The notes beneath the pieces were generated by a model. It was not told where the DNA came from. It saw only the letters and a program-made list of their open reading frames with translations, and made no database searches. DNA of 18,917 bases from CAVSSX01 sp963730735 (GTDB lineage: Bacteria > Actinomycetota > Acidimicrobiia > Acidimicrobiales > RAAP-2). The stretch lies in NCBI GenBank assembly GCA_963730735.1, contig CAVSSX010000011.1, forward strand, positions 1-18,917, written 5' to 3'. The first letter of the stretch is position 1. Each line of letters begins with the position of its first letter. Positions 9,323 through 15,617 of this stretch are shown here, piece by piece. The position numbers were made by a program, and so were the translations under genes.

Positions 9323-10357
9323 TCAGAGCCTTTCTGCGATGGCGTCGCCAATGTCGGCGGTCGAGGGGGCCGGGCGGTCGGCCGTGGAGGTGTCGGACTG
9401 GTCGATGTAGCCGTGGACCGCCTTGAGTACTCGGTCGGCGGCGTCGACCTCGCCCAGGAAGTCGAGCATCAGGGCGGCCGAGTGGATCGCCGCCAGGGGG
9501 TTGGCGATGCCCTGGCCGGCGATGTCGTGGGCCGCGCCGTGGACCGGCTCGAACATCGACGGCCCGGTCCGGGCGGCGTTCAGGTTGGCCGAGGCGGCGA
9601 ACCCGATGCCCCCGGCGACCGCACCGGCGAGGTCGGTCAGGATGTCCCCGAACAGGTTGTCGGTGACGATCACGTCGTAACGCGTGGGCTGCTCCACCAG
9701 GTAGATGCAGGCGGCGTCGACGTGGTTGTAGTCCACCGCCACGTCGCCGAACTCCGGCGCCACCTCGTTGACGGTGCGCTGCCAGAGGTCCCCGGCGAAG
9801 GTGAGGACGTTGGTCTTGTGGACCAGGGTCAGCTTGTGGTCCGGGCGACGCTGGGCCAGCTCGAAGGCGAAGCGGACGCACCGCTCGACGCCCATGCGGG
9901 TGTTGACCGATCCCTGCGTGGCCACTTCGTGGGGCGTGCCCTTGCGAAGCCAGCCACCTTCACCGGCGTAGGTGCCCTCGGTGTTCTCGCGGATGACCAC
10001 GAAATCGGCGCCCTCGGCGATCGACCCCGGGGTGCCGGTGAAGGGCCGGAGGTTGATGAACAGGTCCAGCTCGAAGCGCATGCGGAGCAAGAGCCCCCGC
10101 TCGAGCAGGCCCGACGGCACCGAGGTGTCCCCGATGGCCGGCCCGATCGCCCCGAGCAGGATGGCGTCGAAGCCCCGCAACTCCTCAAGCACGGAGTCGG
10201 GCAGCACGTCGCCGGTCCGCTGGTAGCGGGCGGCGCCGAGGTCGTAGTCGGTGGTGTCGAGGGTCACCCCGGTGGCCGCCACGACCTTCAAGGCCTCGGC
10301 GAGCACCTCGGGACCGATGCCGTCGCCGCCGATGACGGCGACCCGGTGGGCGCTCAT
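9323..10357 (-). CDS. leuB: 3-isopropylmalate dehydrogenase
   Basis: This 344-aa NAD-dependent beta-decarboxylating dehydrogenase oxidises 3-isopropylmalate in leucine synthesis and, by the known dual role of LeuB, 3-methylmalate to 2-oxobutyrate in the citramalate route. Motifs: 'VAVIGGDGIGPEV' at the N-terminus; 'LLLRMRFELDLFINLRP' with the substrate-binding arginines; 'VVIRENTEGTYAG'; 'LVHKTNVL' with the catalytic Lys; 'DNLFGDILTDLAG' with metal-binding Asp; and 'FEPVHGAAHDIAGQGIANP' for NAD binding. The start is ATG 10357 (MSAHRVAVIGG). The frame is open to 10525, but that part is low-complexity. The start has no good Shine-Dalgarno of its own; its ATG overlaps the stop of a 20-codon upstream ORF as ATGA, suggesting coupled translation. 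It is the first enzyme gene of the minus-strand operon. Confidence 0.95.
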   Translation of the reverse strand: MSAHRVAVIGGDGIGPEVLAEALKVVAATGVTLDTTDYDLGAARYQRTGDVLPDSVLEELRGFDAILLGAIGPAIGDTSVPSGLLERGLLLRMRFELDLFINLRPFTGTPGSIAEGADFVVIRENTEGTYAGEGGWLRKGTPHEVATQGSVNTRMGVERCVRFAFELAQRRPDHKLTLVHKTNVLTFAGDLWQRTVNEVAPEFGDVAVDYNHVDAACIYLVEQPTRYDVIVTDNLFGDILTDLAGAVAGGIGFAASANLNAARTGPSMFEPVHGAAHDIAGQGIANPLAAIHSAALMLDFLGEVDAADRVLKAVHGYIDQSDTSTADRPAPSTADIGDAIAERL

Positions 10358-10416
10358 CGTGGCCGCCGGACGGGGTGCGGGACCCGGGCGACCGGGTGCA
10401 ACGTTGCGTGGTCCAC
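10354..10416 (-). CDS. Short upstream ORF overlapping the leuB start codon
   Basis: GTG 10416 lies eight bases after AGGAG (10425-10429), one of the better Shine-Dalgarno sites in the window. It opens a 20-codon frame (begins MDHATLHPVAR, ends PVRRPR) whose TGA overlaps the leuB ATG (ATGA). leuB itself has no clear ribosome site, so ribosomes finishing this ORF could reinitiate on leuB. The peptide is His/Pro/Arg-rich and carries one Leu (TTG) and three GTC Val codons before the overlap. It may be only a ribosome-loading device. It is too short to prove by coding statistics. Confidence 0.45.
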   Translation of the reverse strand: MDHATLHPVARVPHPVRRPR

Positions 10417-10535
10417 TGCGGTGACTCCTGTTCGTCTGCGGTATCGCTGGGGCTCGTGGCGGCGCCCGATCGCCATCGGTGTCCGCTCCCCCGGTGCGCC
10501 CTCCGGGCGCCCGGTCCGACGGCACCCGGGAAATG

Positions 10536-10560
10536 AAAAACCGCCCACAAAGTGGACGGT
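10536..10560 (-). terminator. Intrinsic terminator (attenuator) in the leuB leader
   Basis: On the minus strand ACCGTCCAC (10560-10552), loop TTT (10551-10549) and GTGGGCGGT (10548-10540) form a nine-pair stem with one G-U. It is followed immediately by a T run (10540-10536). It lies about 180 nt upstream of leuB, in the leader and not after a gene on that strand, so it should act as an attenuator rather than a gene-end terminator. The plus-strand copy has no U tract. Confidence 0.75.
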
Positions 10561-10566
10561 CGACAA

Positions 10567-10590
10567 GGCACGCACCGGAGGGTGCGTGCC
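10567..10590 (-). promoter_or_regulatory. Perfect 10-bp leader hairpin abutting the leader-peptide stop codon
   Basis: On the minus strand GGCACGCACC, loop CTCC and GGTGCGTGCC form a perfect stem-loop. Its first G is the last base of the leader-peptide TAG. A ribosome paused on the preceding Ile codons would cover its 5' arm. The ACGCAC at codons 2-3 of the leader peptide also complements the 3' arm (GTGCGT), giving an alternative weaker pairing. I could not find by eye a strong antiterminator with the terminator's 5' arm. Confidence 0.65.
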
Positions 10591-10628
10591 TACGGAATGA
10601 TCGCTACGGGGCGTCGGGAGTGCGTCAT
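10590..10628 (-). CDS. Putative branched-chain amino acid leader peptide (12 aa)
   Basis: ATG 10628 opens the peptide MTHSRRPVAIIP, ending at TAG 10590-10592. The tail holds Val, Ala and two adjacent Ile codons (GTA GCG ATC ATT) just before the hairpin, which fits ribosome-mediated attenuation by isoleucine/valine supply. An in-frame GTG seven codons upstream would add a Leu codon. There is no Shine-Dalgarno, but the predicted promoter would start transcription within a few bases of the ATG, and leaderless translation is common in actinobacteria. Confidence 0.5.
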   Translation of the reverse strand: MTHSRRPVAIIP

Positions 10629-10637
10629 CAGGGGGTT

Positions 10638-10666
10638 AGTTTCGCCCACCTGGGGCCGGCCGTCAA
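10638..10666 (-). promoter_or_regulatory. Candidate promoter of the leuB-ilvE-cimA operon
   Basis: TTGACG (10666-10661) as -35, a 17-bp spacer, then GAAACT (10643-10638) as a weak -10 (A at 2 and T at 6 fit TANNNT). The start point would fall close to the leader-peptide ATG at 10628. Its position upstream of the leader peptide, hairpin and terminator is the main support. Confidence 0.45.
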
Positions 10667-10832
10667 CCGGTCGCCGACACCCGTGGCCGGCGGTGGCTCA
10701 CCGGTGGCGGCGGCGCAGCCGGTAGCCTGAGTGTTCACACGACCGCCCGACCAGGACCCAGCCTTCACCGCCGAGGAGCATCGGTGGCGACGGAGCGGGA
10801 CGGCCGGCCCGTGCGCCTTCCGAGGAGAGACA

Positions 10833-11330
10833 GTGACAGACACCGCGAACGACGCAATGCCGACGAAATTGACCCAGGAGACCTACGACCGGCTCGAAGC
10901 CGAGCTCGAGGACCTGACCACCCGCGGCCGGGTGGACATCGCCCAGGCCATCGAGGCCGCCCGGGCACTCGGCGACCTGAAGGAGAACGGCGACTACCAC
11001 GCGGCCAAGGACTCCCAAGGGAAGATGGAGTCCCGCATCCGCCAGATCCAGGCCCTCTTGAAGGACGCCGAGATCGTCGAGGGTGACCAGGGCGCCGACG
11101 GCAAGGTGGCCACCGGGACGACGGTGACGCTGCGCTACGAGGGGGACGACGAGGACGACGTCCAGGAGTTCTTCGTGGGCTCCATCGAGGAGAAGCGCGA
11201 GGGCCTGGCGGTGGTCTCCCCGAGCGCCCCGCTCGGCCAGGCCCTGCTCGGCCGGAGCACCGGCGACCTGGTCGAGTACGAAGCCCCGACCGGCGTCCTG
11301 CGGGTCGAGATCGTGGCCGTAGGGAGCTGA
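10833..11330 (+). CDS. greA: Transcription elongation factor GreA
   Basis: This 165-aa GreA rescues backtracked RNA polymerase by stimulating transcript cleavage through the secondary channel. The N-terminal coiled coil (about 11-85) carries the tip motif 'ARALGDLKENGDYHAAKDSQG' in two overlapping pieces (ARALGDLKEN, ENGDYHAAKD); Asp48 and Glu51 correspond to the Mg-coordinating acidic pair of E. coli GreA. The C-terminal FKBP-like domain follows ('GTTVTLRYEG...FFVGSIEEKREGLAVVSPSAPLGQALLG'). The frame is open back to 10731, but GTG 10833 has a GAGGAGA Shine-Dalgarno and gives the usual length. ATG 10857 is an alternative. The stop is two bases before leuC, so greA is cotranscribed with leuCD, an unusual pairing. 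A TAGCCT at 10723-10728 could be a -10 for a promoter upstream. Confidence 0.96.
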   Translation: MTDTANDAMPTKLTQETYDRLEAELEDLTTRGRVDIAQAIEAARALGDLKENGDYHAAKDSQGKMESRIRQIQALLKDAEIVEGDQGADGKVATGTTVTLRYEGDDEDDVQEFFVGSIEEKREGLAVVSPSAPLGQALLGRSTGDLVEYEAPTGVLRVEIVAVGS

Positions 11331-11332
11331 GC

Positions 11333-12745
11333 ATGACCGATTCGACCCCCAAGACCCTGGCCGACAAGGTGTGGGACGCCCACGTGGTCCACGCCGAAGA
11401 GGGTGAGCCCGATCTCATCTTCATCGACCTGCACCTGGTGCACGAGGTGACGTCGCCCCAGGCCTTCGACGGGCTGCGCCTCACCGGCCGGGGCGTCCGC
11501 CGCCCCGACCTCACCGTGGCCACGGCCGACCACAACGTGCCCACCACCGACATCGACAAGCCGGTGGCCGACCCCATCTCGGCCAAGCAGCTCGAGGTCC
11601 TCTCGGCCAACTGCACCGAGTTCGGGATCACCTGCTACCCCATGGGCGACCCCAACCAGGGCATCGTCCACGTCATCGGTCCCGAACAGGGGCTCACCCA
11701 GCCGGGCATGACCATCGTGTGCGGCGACAGCCACACGTCGACCCACGGGGCCTTCGGGGCCCTCGCCTTCGGGATCGGCACCAGCGAGGTCGAGCACGTG
11801 CTGGCCACCCAGACGCTGCCCCAGATCCGACCGGCCACCATGGCCGTCACCGTCGACGGTGCGCTGCCCCCCGGGGTCACGGCCAAGGACGTGGTGCTGG
11901 CCATCATCGGCCGCATCGGGACCGGCGGCGGCATGGGCCACGTGATCGAGTACCGCGGCGAGGCCATCCGGTCGCTCTCCATGGAGGGCCGCATGACGGT
12001 CTGCAACATGAGCATCGAGGGCGGCGCCCGGGCCGGCATGGTGGCGCCCGACGAGACGACCTTCGCCTACCTGAAGGGTCGGCCCCACGCCCCGACCGGC
12101 GCCGCCTGGGACGAGGCGGTCGAGTACTGGAGGAGCCTGGCCACCGACGAGGGGGCGACGTTCGACAAGGAGGTCGTGCTCGACGCGGCCGACCTCGTCC
12201 CCCACATCACCTGGGGCACCAACCCGGCCCAGGTGGCCCCGATCGACACCCGGGTCCCCGATCCCGGCGACTTCGCCGACCCGGGCGACCGTGAGGCGGC
12301 CGTCCGGGCCCTCGAGTACATGGGACTGGAGGCCGGGACGCCGATCAAGGAGATCCCGGTCGACACGGTGTTCCTCGGCTCCTGCACCAACTCTCGCATC
12401 GAGGACCTGCGCCTGGCCGCATCGGTGCTCGAGGGCCGACAGGTGCACACCGGCGTCCGGGCGCTCGCCGTCCCCGGATCCCATCGGGTCAAGGCCCAGG
12501 CCGAGAGTGAGGGCCTCGACAAGGTCTTCCTGGCCGCCGGCTTCGAGTGGCGGGAGCCGGGGTGTTCGATGTGCCTGGCCATGAACCCCGACAAACTGGC
12601 CCCGGGCGAGCGGTCGGCCTCCACGTCCAACCGCAACTTCGAGGGGCGCCAGGGGCGGGGCGGTCGCACCCACCTGGTGTCACCGGCCGTCGCCGCGGCG
12701 ACGGCCGTCGCCGGCACCTTCGCCACCCCCGAGGACCTGGCATGA
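11333..12745 (+). CDS. leuC: 3-isopropylmalate dehydratase large subunit
   Basis: This 470-aa aconitase-family subunit carries the [4Fe-4S] cluster. With LeuD it isomerises 2-isopropylmalate to 3-isopropylmalate and, in the citramalate route, citramalate to 3-methylmalate. Cluster ligands are Cys351 ('GSCTNSR'), Cys411 and Cys414 ('GCSMCLAMNPD'), matching the known spacing. Other family landmarks: 'DLHLVHEVTSPQAFDGL', 'DHNVPTTD', 'GMTIVCGDSHTSTHGAFGALAFGIGTSEVEHVLATQ' (read as pieces GDSHTSTHGAFG and GIGTSEVEHV), and 'SNRNFEGRQGRGGRTHLVSP' near the C-terminus. The start is ATG 11333 after GGAGCTGA, two bases past the greA stop. The stop overlaps the leuD ATG as ATGA, the usual coupling of two subunits of one enzyme. 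Length is normal for bacterial LeuC. Confidence 0.97.
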   Translation: MTDSTPKTLADKVWDAHVVHAEEGEPDLIFIDLHLVHEVTSPQAFDGLRLTGRGVRRPDLTVATADHNVPTTDIDKPVADPISAKQLEVLSANCTEFGITCYPMGDPNQGIVHVIGPEQGLTQPGMTIVCGDSHTSTHGAFGALAFGIGTSEVEHVLATQTLPQIRPATMAVTVDGALPPGVTAKDVVLAIIGRIGTGGGMGHVIEYRGEAIRSLSMEGRMTVCNMSIEGGARAGMVAPDETTFAYLKGRPHAPTGAAWDEAVEYWRSLATDEGATFDKEVVLDAADLVPHITWGTNPAQVAPIDTRVPDPGDFADPGDREAAVRALEYMGLEAGTPIKEIPVDTVFLGSCTNSRIEDLRLAASVLEGRQVHTGVRALAVPGSHRVKAQAESEGLDKVFLAAGFEWREPGCSMCLAMNPDKLAPGERSASTSNRNFEGRQGRGGRTHLVSPAVAAATAVAGTFATPEDLA

Positions 12746-13332
12746 GACCGGTCACCGTGGTCACCGGTCGGGCAGTGCCCCTGGACCGTTCCAACGTCGA
12801 CACCGACCAGATCATCCCGTCGGACTGGCTGAAGCGGGTCGAGCGCACCGGCTTCGGCGCCGGGCTGTTCTCCGAGTGGCGCGACGACCGGGACTTCGTC
12901 CTCAACCATCCCGAGTTCGTGGGCGCCACCATCCTCGTGGCCGGCCACAACTTCGGGACCGGCTCGTCGCGCGAGCACGCCGTGTGGGCCCTGGTCGACT
13001 ACGGCTTCGAGGCGGTGGTGTCGTCGCAGTTCGCCGACATCTTCCGGAACAACTGCACCAAGCAGGGACTGCTGCCGGTGCAGGTGAGCCCCGAGATCGA
13101 CTGGGCGCTGATCGACGCCATCACCGCCGACCCGTCGCTCGAGCTGACCATCGACGTCGCCCGGGGCACCCTGGAGGCGCCGGCCGCCGGCATCGAGACC
13201 GCGTTCCCGCTGGACGAGTTCACCCGGGAGCGCTTCCTGAACGGCTGGGACGACATCGGCCTCTCGCTGCGCTACGAGCGCGACATCGACGCCTACGAGG
13301 CGAACCGACCCGATTGGCTGCCGACGGCCTGA
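12742..13332 (+). CDS. leuD: 3-isopropylmalate dehydratase small subunit
   Basis: This is the 196-aa swivelling-domain partner of LeuC. Motifs: 'PLDRSNVDTDQIIPSDWLKR' (substrate side of the interface, read as DRSNVDTDQIIP), 'GHNFGTGSSREHAVWAL' with the conserved FGTGSSREHA substrate-binding loop, 'QFADIFRNNCTKQGLLPV', and the C-terminal segment ending 'YEANRPDWLPTA'. The start ATG 12742 overlaps the leuC stop (ATGA). The plus-strand run ends here: the next gene (tautomerase) is convergent, its stop 18 bp away. CCGGCCC (13339-13345) and GGGCCGG (13364-13370) could form a hairpin across that junction, but with an 18-nt loop and no U tract. Confidence 0.96.
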   Translation: MRPVTVVTGRAVPLDRSNVDTDQIIPSDWLKRVERTGFGAGLFSEWRDDRDFVLNHPEFVGATILVAGHNFGTGSSREHAVWALVDYGFEAVVSSQFADIFRNNCTKQGLLPVQVSPEIDWALIDAITADPSLELTIDVARGTLEAPAAGIETAFPLDEFTRERFLNGWDDIGLSLRYERDIDAYEANRPDWLPTA

Positions 13333-13350
13333 GCGCTACCGGCCCGGTCC

Positions 13351-13782
13351 CTACGCCGGATCGGGGCCGGCGAGCTCCCGGCGCGCCGCCTCGGCGATCT
13401 CGGCGCTCAAGTAGGCGTGCCCGTCGATGCCCCACCCGCCCTCGGGCGACTCGGTGATGAGCACCCAGGTCCGCTCGACGAGCCCCGGGTCCCCGGCCGC
13501 CGCCGCCACGATATCGGTCATCTCCCGGACCACCCCGAGCTGCTTGGCCCGGTCGAGGACGCCCACCGGGGTGAGGACCTGGACCCGGACGTAGTTGCTG
13601 TCGCCGGCCGCGTTGGCCAGGGCGTCGGGGCCCAGGGCGTGGACGAAGGCCGCCGTGTTCTCCCGGAACAGCGGGATCGGCGGCACCTGTTCCCAGCGCA
13701 TCAGGGCGGCGGTCAGGTCCGCCGTCAGGCGGCGGGTGTCGGCGAACGTCCCCTCGGCGGCGATCACGTCGATCATGGGCAT
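13351..13782 (-). CDS. Tautomerase-superfamily protein
   Basis: This is a 143-aa protein whose sequence starts Met-Pro (MPMIDVIAAEGTF). Removal of Met would expose Pro1, the catalytic base of the 4-oxalocrotonate tautomerase/MIF superfamily. The middle has 'RWEQVPPIPLFRENTAAFVHAL' in two halves around an IPLF turn, then 'NYVRVQVLTPVGVLDRAKQLGVVREMTDIVAAAAGDP', an arrangement seen in actinobacterial two-motif tautomerases. Such enzymes act on keto-enol or dehalogenation substrates; none can be named here. The start is ATG 13782, six bases after a GGAGGA Shine-Dalgarno. It diverges from the TetR gene, and the shared 87-bp gap holds a clear operator, so the TetR protein probably controls it. Confidence 0.85.
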   Translation of the reverse strand: MPMIDVIAAEGTFADTRRLTADLTAALMRWEQVPPIPLFRENTAAFVHALGPDALANAAGDSNYVRVQVLTPVGVLDRAKQLGVVREMTDIVAAAAGDPGLVERTWVLITESPEGGWGIDGHAYLSAEIAEAARRELAGPDPA

Positions 13783-13811
13783 GTCGGGCTCCTCCCAGCG
13801 TTATGCTGCGC

Positions 13812-13855
13812 GTCATAGTGACGACGACAGCATGCACTATGACGACCGTCATAGT
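13812..13855. promoter_or_regulatory. Three-half-site operator between the tautomerase and tetR genes
   Basis: The 8-mer GTCATAGT occurs at 13812-13819 and 13848-13855, and its reverse complement ACTATGAC at 13836-13843. The second and third form a perfect palindrome with 8-bp arms and a 4-bp spacer (13836-13855). The first and second form a 9-bp inverted repeat (GTCATAGTG/CACTATGAC) with a 14-bp gap. A minus-strand TTGACT (13858-13853) overlaps the site and could be the -35 of the tautomerase promoter. The arrangement suits autoregulation by the adjacent TetR protein. Confidence 0.8.
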
Positions 13856-13869
13856 CAAGGAGGCGACCG

Positions 13870-14448
13870 ATGGCCGCTGACAGCCGGGCCAAGATGGTGC
13901 AGAGCGCTGCGTCACTGATCAGCGCCCGTGGCGCCGCCGCCACCTCGTTCGCCGACGTGCTGGCCGACAGCGGTGCCCCCCGGGGCTCGATCTACCACCA
14001 CTTTCCCGACGGGAAGCGCCAGTTGACCGAGGACGCCGTGCGCCTCACCGCGGCCAGGGTCCTCGAACGCCAGGGCGCCTGCCCGGCCTCGACTCCGGCC
14101 GGGGTGCTCGAGTGGTTCATCGACCTGTGGCGCCAGGTCGTCGTGGCGTCGGCCGCCCGGGCCGGTTGCACCATCGCCGGCGTCACCGTCGACACCGCCG
14201 CCGGTGACACCGAGGTGCTGGCCGTGGTCCGGGCCGCCTTCGGGTCCTGGGTGGACCTGCTGGCGGCGCAGTTGACGGCGTCCGGCCTGCCACCCGACCG
14301 CTCCTCGGCCGTGGCCACGGTCACCCTGGCCACCATGGAGGGGGCGCTGATCCTCTGCCGGGCCGAGGGCGACGTCGGGCCCCTCGACGTGGCGGCGGCA
14401 GAGCTGCTGCGCCTGGTGGCCACCGGGGTCGACGGCCGGCCCGGCTGA
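13870..14448 (+). CDS. TetR-family transcriptional regulator (LmrA/YxaF-like)
   Basis: This is a 192-aa repressor. The N-terminal helix-turn-helix domain spans about residues 5-53: 'KMVQSAASLISARGAAATSF' and 'VLADSGAPRGSIYHHFP' followed by 'DGKRQL'. The phrase GAPRGSIYHHFPxGK is typical of the LmrA/YxaF subgroup. The remaining helices (55-190) form the ligand and dimer domain and contain Cys residues in 'AARAGCTIAGV' and 'LILCRAEGD'. The start is ATG 13870, seven bases after AAGGAGG. It diverges from the tautomerase gene around the three-half-site operator, so it probably represses both genes. The ligand is unknown. It ends 19 bp from the convergent HAD gene. Confidence 0.92.
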   Translation: MAADSRAKMVQSAASLISARGAAATSFADVLADSGAPRGSIYHHFPDGKRQLTEDAVRLTAARVLERQGACPASTPAGVLEWFIDLWRQVVVASAARAGCTIAGVTVDTAAGDTEVLAVVRAAFGSWVDLLAAQLTASGLPPDRSSAVATVTLATMEGALILCRAEGDVGPLDVAAAELLRLVATGVDGRPG

Positions 14449-14467
14449 GCACCGCCGGACCCCGCCC

Positions 14468-15130
14468 TCAGGGTCGCCGGGCGGCCCGGGCCAGCACGTC
14501 GGCCAGGGGGAGGTCGGCCAGGGAGTCGACGACCACGTCGGCGGCCGAGAAGTCGAGTGGACGGGTCAGCTCGTGCGGCACGGCCACGGTGAACAGCCCG
14601 GCGGCCACCGCCGAGGTCACACCGTGCGGCGAGTCCTCGACGGCCACCGAACGGCCGGGATCGGACCCGAGCTCCTCACACGCCGTCAGGTACGGGTCCG
14701 GGGCCGGCTTGACCGCCAGGCCCTCGCGGCGACACACCAGGGTGCGGAAGCAGGCCCGCAGGCCGAGGTCGTCCAGGTGCCCCTCGACCCAGTTCACGGG
14801 CGAGGACGAGGCGATGCCGACCGGCACGTCCAACCGCCGGGCGTCGTCCAGCCATCGACGCACCCCCGGGCGCGGCCCGAGCTGCGCGTGGAGCTCGTCG
14901 CGGTGCTGGCGCCGGCGCTCGTGGTGCCGGACGTCGATGGTCCGACCGAGGCGGGTCTCGAGCTCGACCTCCGGATCGAACGACTCGACGGCGCCGATCG
15001 TGCGCTGCCAGGCCGTCAGGTCGAGCTCGTGGCCGTGGGCCCGCCACAGCTCGGCCCATGCCAGGTAGTTGGACCGCTCGGTGTCGAAGATCGTCCCGTC
15101 GAAGTCGAGCACCAGGCACTGCCCACCCAC
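14468..15130 (-). CDS. HAD-superfamily hydrolase, beta-phosphoglucomutase-like
   Basis: This is a 220-aa haloacid dehalogenase-type phosphatase/mutase. Motif I is LDFDGTIFDTE with nucleophile Asp9 and acid/base Asp11; motif II is Ser108-110 in 'GIASSSPVNW'; motif III is Lys141 in 'VKPAPDPYLTACEELG'; motif IV is 'VAVEDSPHG' with Glu165/Asp166. A helical cap domain occupies about 16-90, as in subfamily IA enzymes (phosphoglycolate phosphatase, beta-phosphoglucomutase). The frame stays open upstream to 15439, but that overlaps DUF2277 and is Arg/Gly/Pro filler. GTG 15130 starts eight residues before the first motif; its Shine-Dalgarno is weak. The substrate is likely a small sugar phosphate or glycolate phosphate, not determinable here. 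Confidence 0.9.
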   Translation of the reverse strand: MGGQCLVLDFDGTIFDTERSNYLAWAELWRAHGHELDLTAWQRTIGAVESFDPEVELETRLGRTIDVRHHERRRQHRDELHAQLGPRPGVRRWLDDARRLDVPVGIASSSPVNWVEGHLDDLGLRACFRTLVCRREGLAVKPAPDPYLTACEELGSDPGRSVAVEDSPHGVTSAVAAGLFTVAVPHELTRPLDFSAADVVVDSLADLPLADVLARAARRP

Positions 15131-15186
15131 CGCACCAGCATCGCAGGCGGCCGGGGCGGCCCGTCCCGGCCGGTGGTGGGGTCGGT

Positions 15187-15441
15187 TCAGCCGGCGGCGA
15201 GCGCCCGCCGACGCAACGGCGGCAGGGTCGGCGGGGGTTGCCGCCGAGGCGGCAGTTCGGCCAGCAGGGCCACCGACGCCTCGGTCACCTTGCGGACGGC
15301 CGCTTCGAACGCCGCCTCGGTGGCGGCCGAGGTCGACTGGACGCCGCTGATCTTGCGGACGAACTGCCGGGCGGCCGCCTCGATCTCGTCGGGGGTGGCC
15401 GCCGGCTCGAGCCCGCGGAGGGTGGTGATGTTCCGGCACAT
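15187..15441 (-). CDS. DUF2277 family protein
   Basis: This 84-aa protein matches the DUF2277 pattern: it begins MCRNITTLRGLEPAATPDEI, continues with 'AARQFVRKISGVQS' and ends its helical part with 'ASVALLAELPPRRQPPP'. The family is small, cytoplasmic and of unknown function; members nearly always start with Met-Cys-Arg-Asn-Ile. The start ATG 15441 is preceded by TGGGGAT. It lies 56 bp upstream of the HAD gene on the same strand, so the two may share a transcript. Upstream, the 176-bp gap to the divergent cupin-like gene contains an AATCACA palindrome that could serve both. The C-terminal tail is Pro/Arg-rich and probably disordered. Confidence 0.85.
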   Translation of the reverse strand: MCRNITTLRGLEPAATPDEIEAAARQFVRKISGVQSTSAATEAAFEAAVRKVTEASVALLAELPPRRQPPPTLPPLRRRALAAG

Positions 15442-15551
15442 ATCCCCAGGTTATCGGGACCAGCGCGCCGGATCCCGGGCCGACGCAGCATCGTCGGACG
15501 AACTCGCCGCGGGGGGGGGCAACCGGTGGGTCGACCGAGGCCCGGCCGGCA

Positions 15552-15569
15552 AATCACAGTAGTGTGATT
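15552..15569. promoter_or_regulatory. Inverted repeat AATCACA-N4-TGTGATT, candidate operator
   Basis: This is a perfect 7-bp inverted repeat with a GTAG spacer, and an AT-rich patch in otherwise GC-rich DNA. It sits between the divergent DUF2277 gene (start 15441) and cupin-like gene (start 15618), 48 bp before the latter. The arms are in the opposite order to a CRP site (TGTGA-N6-TCACA), so a CRP assignment is not supported. The regulator is unknown. Confidence 0.45.
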
Positions 15570-15617
15570 CGTCGAGCCGGCGGCCGGTGGCCGCCGCCGA
15601 GGCGAGGGGACGACCCG

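Noticed and set aside
10358..10660. T-box riboswitch upstream of leuB
   Set aside because: I see no T-box bulge sequence (UGGNACCGCG type) or specifier-loop layout; the short ORF plus terminator explains the region better.
11135..12673. 512-codon minus-strand frame opposite leuC
   Set aside because: Shadow of leuC, which has all cluster cysteines and overlapping operon neighbours.
15131..15439. N-terminal extension of the HAD protein
   Set aside because: The open frame overlaps DUF2277 and encodes Arg/Gly/Pro filler with no ribosome site; HAD motif I should lie near the N-terminus.
15511..15519. Run of nine G as a phase-variation tract
   Set aside because: It lies in non-coding DNA upstream of the cupin-like gene, not inside a frame or an obvious promoter spacer; it could also be a sequencing artefact.
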